Source of the DNA: Sphingobacteriales bacterium
GTDB lineage: Bacteria; Bacteroidota; Bacteroidia; Chitinophagales; LD1
Direction of reading: 5' to 3'
Assembly (NCBI GenBank): GCA_018262795.1
Contig: JADFDM010000004.1
Location: forward strand, 247,155 to 311,154
DNA: 64,000 bases
Under the pieces are notes generated by a model that had not been told where the DNA came from, ran no database searches, and was given only the letters and a program-made list of their open reading frames with translations. Below, one piece after another: positions 62,105 through 64,000 of the stretch; within the stretch, counting starts at the first letter, position 1, and each line of letters opens with the position of its first letter. The translations under genes were made by a program, and so were the position numbers.

Positions 62105-63376
62105 GTGCGAACATTTCTTCAGGTTTTCTGGCAAAGTCTGATCTTATCTTTTGAAGAATTAAGGGCAGCAAAGTTGCGCTCCTTTCTTTCCTTATTGGGA
62201 ATCACCATAGGTATTTTGTGTATTATTTCTGTTCGCACGGCAGTGAACTCTTTGGAGATGAATATTCAGAATAGCTTGGCCTCTTTTGGCAATGATATAC
62301 TGTATGTGCAAAAATGGCCCTGGATATGGACGGACGAATATCCTTGGTGGAAATATCTAAACCGACCTTCGGTGAATATCCGGGAATTGGAGCAGGTGCA
62401 AGAGCGAACGACCGATGCAAAGGCTTGTTGCCTGATGTACTTTGCCGGCAATACAACGGTAATTGCCGGAGACATGGTGGCCGAGCGCGTATCGGTAAAT
62501 GGAGTGACTTACGACTACAACGGTATTAAGGATATGGAGTTTACCGAAGGGCGATATTTTACCCCGGCAGAAACGAAAAATGCGCAGGGGGTGGCGTTGC
62601 TGGGAGCCAGCGTGGCCGAAACTTTGTTTGAAAACCGAAGCCGTATCACAGGCGAGGAAATAAAGATTAACGGAGTAAAGTTGAAGGTGATTGGCGTATT
62701 GAAAAAGGAGGGGAGTGATTTGTTTGGCTTTACGCTCGATAACAATGTGATAGTGCCTTTTAGTTTTATGAGCATGTTTGTAAACACTACCGGGCAGGAT
62801 GGCGACCCACTGATTGCGGTAGTGCCAAAGAAAGGGGTGCCTATAGAAGAGTTGAAATATCAGTTGAAAGGGGTTATGCGCTCGGTGCGCAGGCTATCGC
62901 CTTTTGCCGAAGATAATTTTGCGATTAATCAGGTCAGTGTTTTCACAGAGGGCATTGCGTCTATCTTTTCGGTGGTGAGCATTGCGGGTTGGGTCATTGG
63001 TATCTTTTCCATCATTGTAGGGGCTTTCGGCATTGCCAACATTATGTTTGTGGCCGTCAAGGAGCGCACCTATATCATCGGCATTAAAAAAGCGATTGGA
63101 GCTAAACAGATTTTTATTCTGCTGGAGTTTTTGTTAGAGGCGGTGGTGTTGTGTATTATCGGAGGGATTGTCGGTTTGTTAGTAGTAGTAGGATTGATTT
63201 ACGTGTTGCAATATTTTGTGACCCATTTATGGCACTCCGATTTTAAATTCTATATCACCTTCTTTAATCTCGCCTTGGGAGTTTCTATTTCGGTGGTGGT
63301 GGGCATCATTGCGGGTTTCATTCCTGCCTGGTCGGCTTCGCGCATGAAGCCGGTAGATGCCATACGAAGCAAATAA
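62105..63376 (+). CDS. ABC transporter permease, MacB/FtsX-like
   Basis: This 423-residue inner-membrane protein starts at GTG (62105). It has one N-terminal membrane helix (about 26-50, LRSFLSLLGITIGILCIISV), a large periplasmic MacB-PCD-like domain (about 55-290) and three C-terminal helices (about 292-325, 335-368 and 390-412) with the FtsX signature GIFSIIVGAFGIANIMFVAVKERTYIIGIKKAIGA. Such permeases drive export or mechanotransmission rather than simple uptake. The ATP-binding subunit is not adjacent in this window, so it may lie elsewhere. The last residues, PVDAIRSK, are the usual end. Confidence 0.9.
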   Translation: MRTFLQVFWQSLILSFEELRAAKLRSFLSLLGITIGILCIISVRTAVNSLEMNIQNSLASFGNDILYVQKWPWIWTDEYPWWKYLNRPSVNIRELEQVQERTTDAKACCLMYFAGNTTVIAGDMVAERVSVNGVTYDYNGIKDMEFTEGRYFTPAETKNAQGVALLGASVAETLFENRSRITGEEIKINGVKLKVIGVLKKEGSDLFGFTLDNNVIVPFSFMSMFVNTTGQDGDPLIAVVPKKGVPIEELKYQLKGVMRSVRRLSPFAEDNFAINQVSVFTEGIASIFSVVSIAGWVIGIFSIIVGAFGIANIMFVAVKERTYIIGIKKAIGAKQIFILLEFLLEAVVLCIIGGIVGLLVVVGLIYVLQYFVTHLWHSDFKFYITFFNLALGVSISVVVGIIAGFIPAWSASRMKPVDAIRSK

Positions 63377-63439
63377 TGAGTTAGAAGAAATGAAAAGTGT
63401 TGAGTGGTAAGTGTTGAGTAGAAACGTTTCTTTCTTCCC

Positions 63440-63475
63440 AAAAAAATGCCCCGTTTTATAAAGAACGAGGCAGTA
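63440..63475 (-). terminator. Terminator of the right-edge gene
   Basis: On the minus strand TGCCTCGTT pairs with AACGGGGCA (63447-63472) around an 8-nt loop, with one G-T pair, and is followed by TTTTTTTGG. It lies 25-50 nt past the stop at 63496. Confidence 0.85.
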
Positions 63476-63495
63476 ATGAATGACAGACCAGAGAA

Positions 63496-64000
63496 TTATA
63501 AATCTACCTCTACTTGCCAACTTCCGGGCAAAGGGGTATTGTTATAAATGTTTACCTTACTGTAGGTTTCTAATTGCAAATCTGCTAAACTAAGCTCGCG
63601 AGTTTCTCCGGCATTTACTTCAAATTGCGGCCCGGAACCGGGCATTTCGCTTGGATCTGAAGCGGAATAAAAAACCAGTGCCACCGGGTTGGTAGAAGTA
63701 TTTTTAAATCGAATTAAGGTGTCGGGGTTTGGTTCGCCACCCATATCCGGTGCCAGATCATTAATATTTACCACCTGACCGGGATTTATTGTTCCTTCTA
63801 TTGACAAAGGACTTTGATCGCCTGTACTGCGCAACAAGGTAAGGTCAAAATAATCGGCCACCCGTTGCGGATTGCTGTTATACTTTGCCATCAGCAGCCC
63901 CAAATTCTTATACATTCCATTGCACATGAGCACATGCGCTTCGCGCAAATTACTGCGCAAAGTTTCTACACTACCTTCATCGGATTGTTGTAACGCGCGC
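63496..64000 (-). CDS. Hypothetical protein, 5' end beyond the right edge
   Basis: The frame is open from the stop at 63496 to the window end, so the start lies outside; the TTG at 63958-63960 is not needed as a start. About 168 residues are visible. The early part has a helical SNLREAHVLMCNGMYKNLGLLMAKYNSNP stretch, then YFDLTLLRSTG. The later part is beta-rich with SIEGTINPGQVVNINDL, then IRFKNTSTNPVALVFYSASDP, and ends NNTPLPGSWQVEVDL. I do not recognise a family. It is followed by its own terminator. Confidence 0.6.
   Translation of the reverse strand, partial: RALQQSDEGSVETLRSNLREAHVLMCNGMYKNLGLLMAKYNSNPQRVADYFDLTLLRSTGDQSPLSIEGTINPGQVVNINDLAPDMGGEPNPDTLIRFKNTSTNPVALVFYSASDPSEMPGSGPQFEVNAGETRELSLADLQLETYSKVNIYNNTPLPGSWQVEVDL

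Noticed and set aside
1-64000. tRNA, rRNA, CRISPR arrays or prophage genes
   Set aside because: I saw no cloverleaf, rRNA-like stretch, regularly spaced repeats or phage structural genes; the tail-collar-like protein stands alone.

Overview
The window reads as a chromosomal segment of a free-living Bacteroidota bacterium, most like Chitinophagales/Sphingobacteriia relatives. The evidence is several secreted proteins ending in a type IX secretion (T9SS) type A sorting domain, Bacteroidota-type promoters (TTTG, about 19 bp, then TAnnTTTG; clearest at rpsO and rplU), almost no Shine-Dalgarno sequences, and families typical of the phylum (DUF2490, DUF3467, VTC/DUF4956 pair, HYR and Ig-like giant proteins). 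Most of it is ordinary core genome. I see no rRNA, tRNA, CRISPR array, prophage or intact insertion sequence.

Layout. 0-5 kb: a secreted conserved protein, a c-type cytochrome, a dicarboxylate/glutamate symporter, a 58-residue membrane protein and an Rnk/GreA-like protein. 4.5-8.1 kb: a minus-strand operon of an HdrC-like membrane Fe-S protein, an HdrB-like Fe-S protein, MtgA and a secreted protein. 8.3-17.2 kb: a T9SS subtilisin, a PyrR-like phosphoribosyltransferase, a collagen-like protein with a phage tail-collar-like tail, DUF3467, an SLC13 permease and a LamG/HYR protein. 17.3-21.1 kb: rpsO, pnp and the primary sigma factor, with structured leaders, terminators and a possibly structured 3' region. 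21.2-29.7 kb: tsaE, ald, a polyphosphate-polymerase (VTC) operon, an EamA exporter, rnhA, menF and a histidine phosphatase. 29.8-36.3 kb: rpsA, a NUDIX hydrolase, a double-AAA ATPase with a duplicated N-terminal module, and a peroxiredoxin.

36.6-43.3 kb: a T9SS protein, then an accessory island made of an IS66 transposase remnant, a predicted CTAG-type methyltransferase fused to a degenerate staphylococcal-nuclease-like domain, and its MjaI-like endonuclease. Two L,D-transpeptidases follow. 43.4-46.5 kb: rpmA, rplU, an M48 protease, an EVE protein and a TerB/DnaJ protein. 46.7-54 kb: a 2090-residue T9SS adhesin-like protein with two layers of internal repeats, plus a parallel beta-helix protein. 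54.3-64 kb: a hotdog dehydratase-like protein, an intergenic repeat cluster, a T9SS lipase-like hydrolase, ahcY, two very small ORFs, a two-component system, a FtsX-type permease and a gene cut by the right edge.

The least ordinary items are the methyltransferase-SNase fusion beside its endonuclease, the N-terminally duplicated AAA ATPase, the (A-B-C)3-A higher-order repeat in the giant protein, the 54-bp direct repeats bracketing a nested palindromic element, and the 18-codon ORF that echoes the C-terminus of its small upstream neighbour. All functions are inferred from sequence reading alone; no database search was run.
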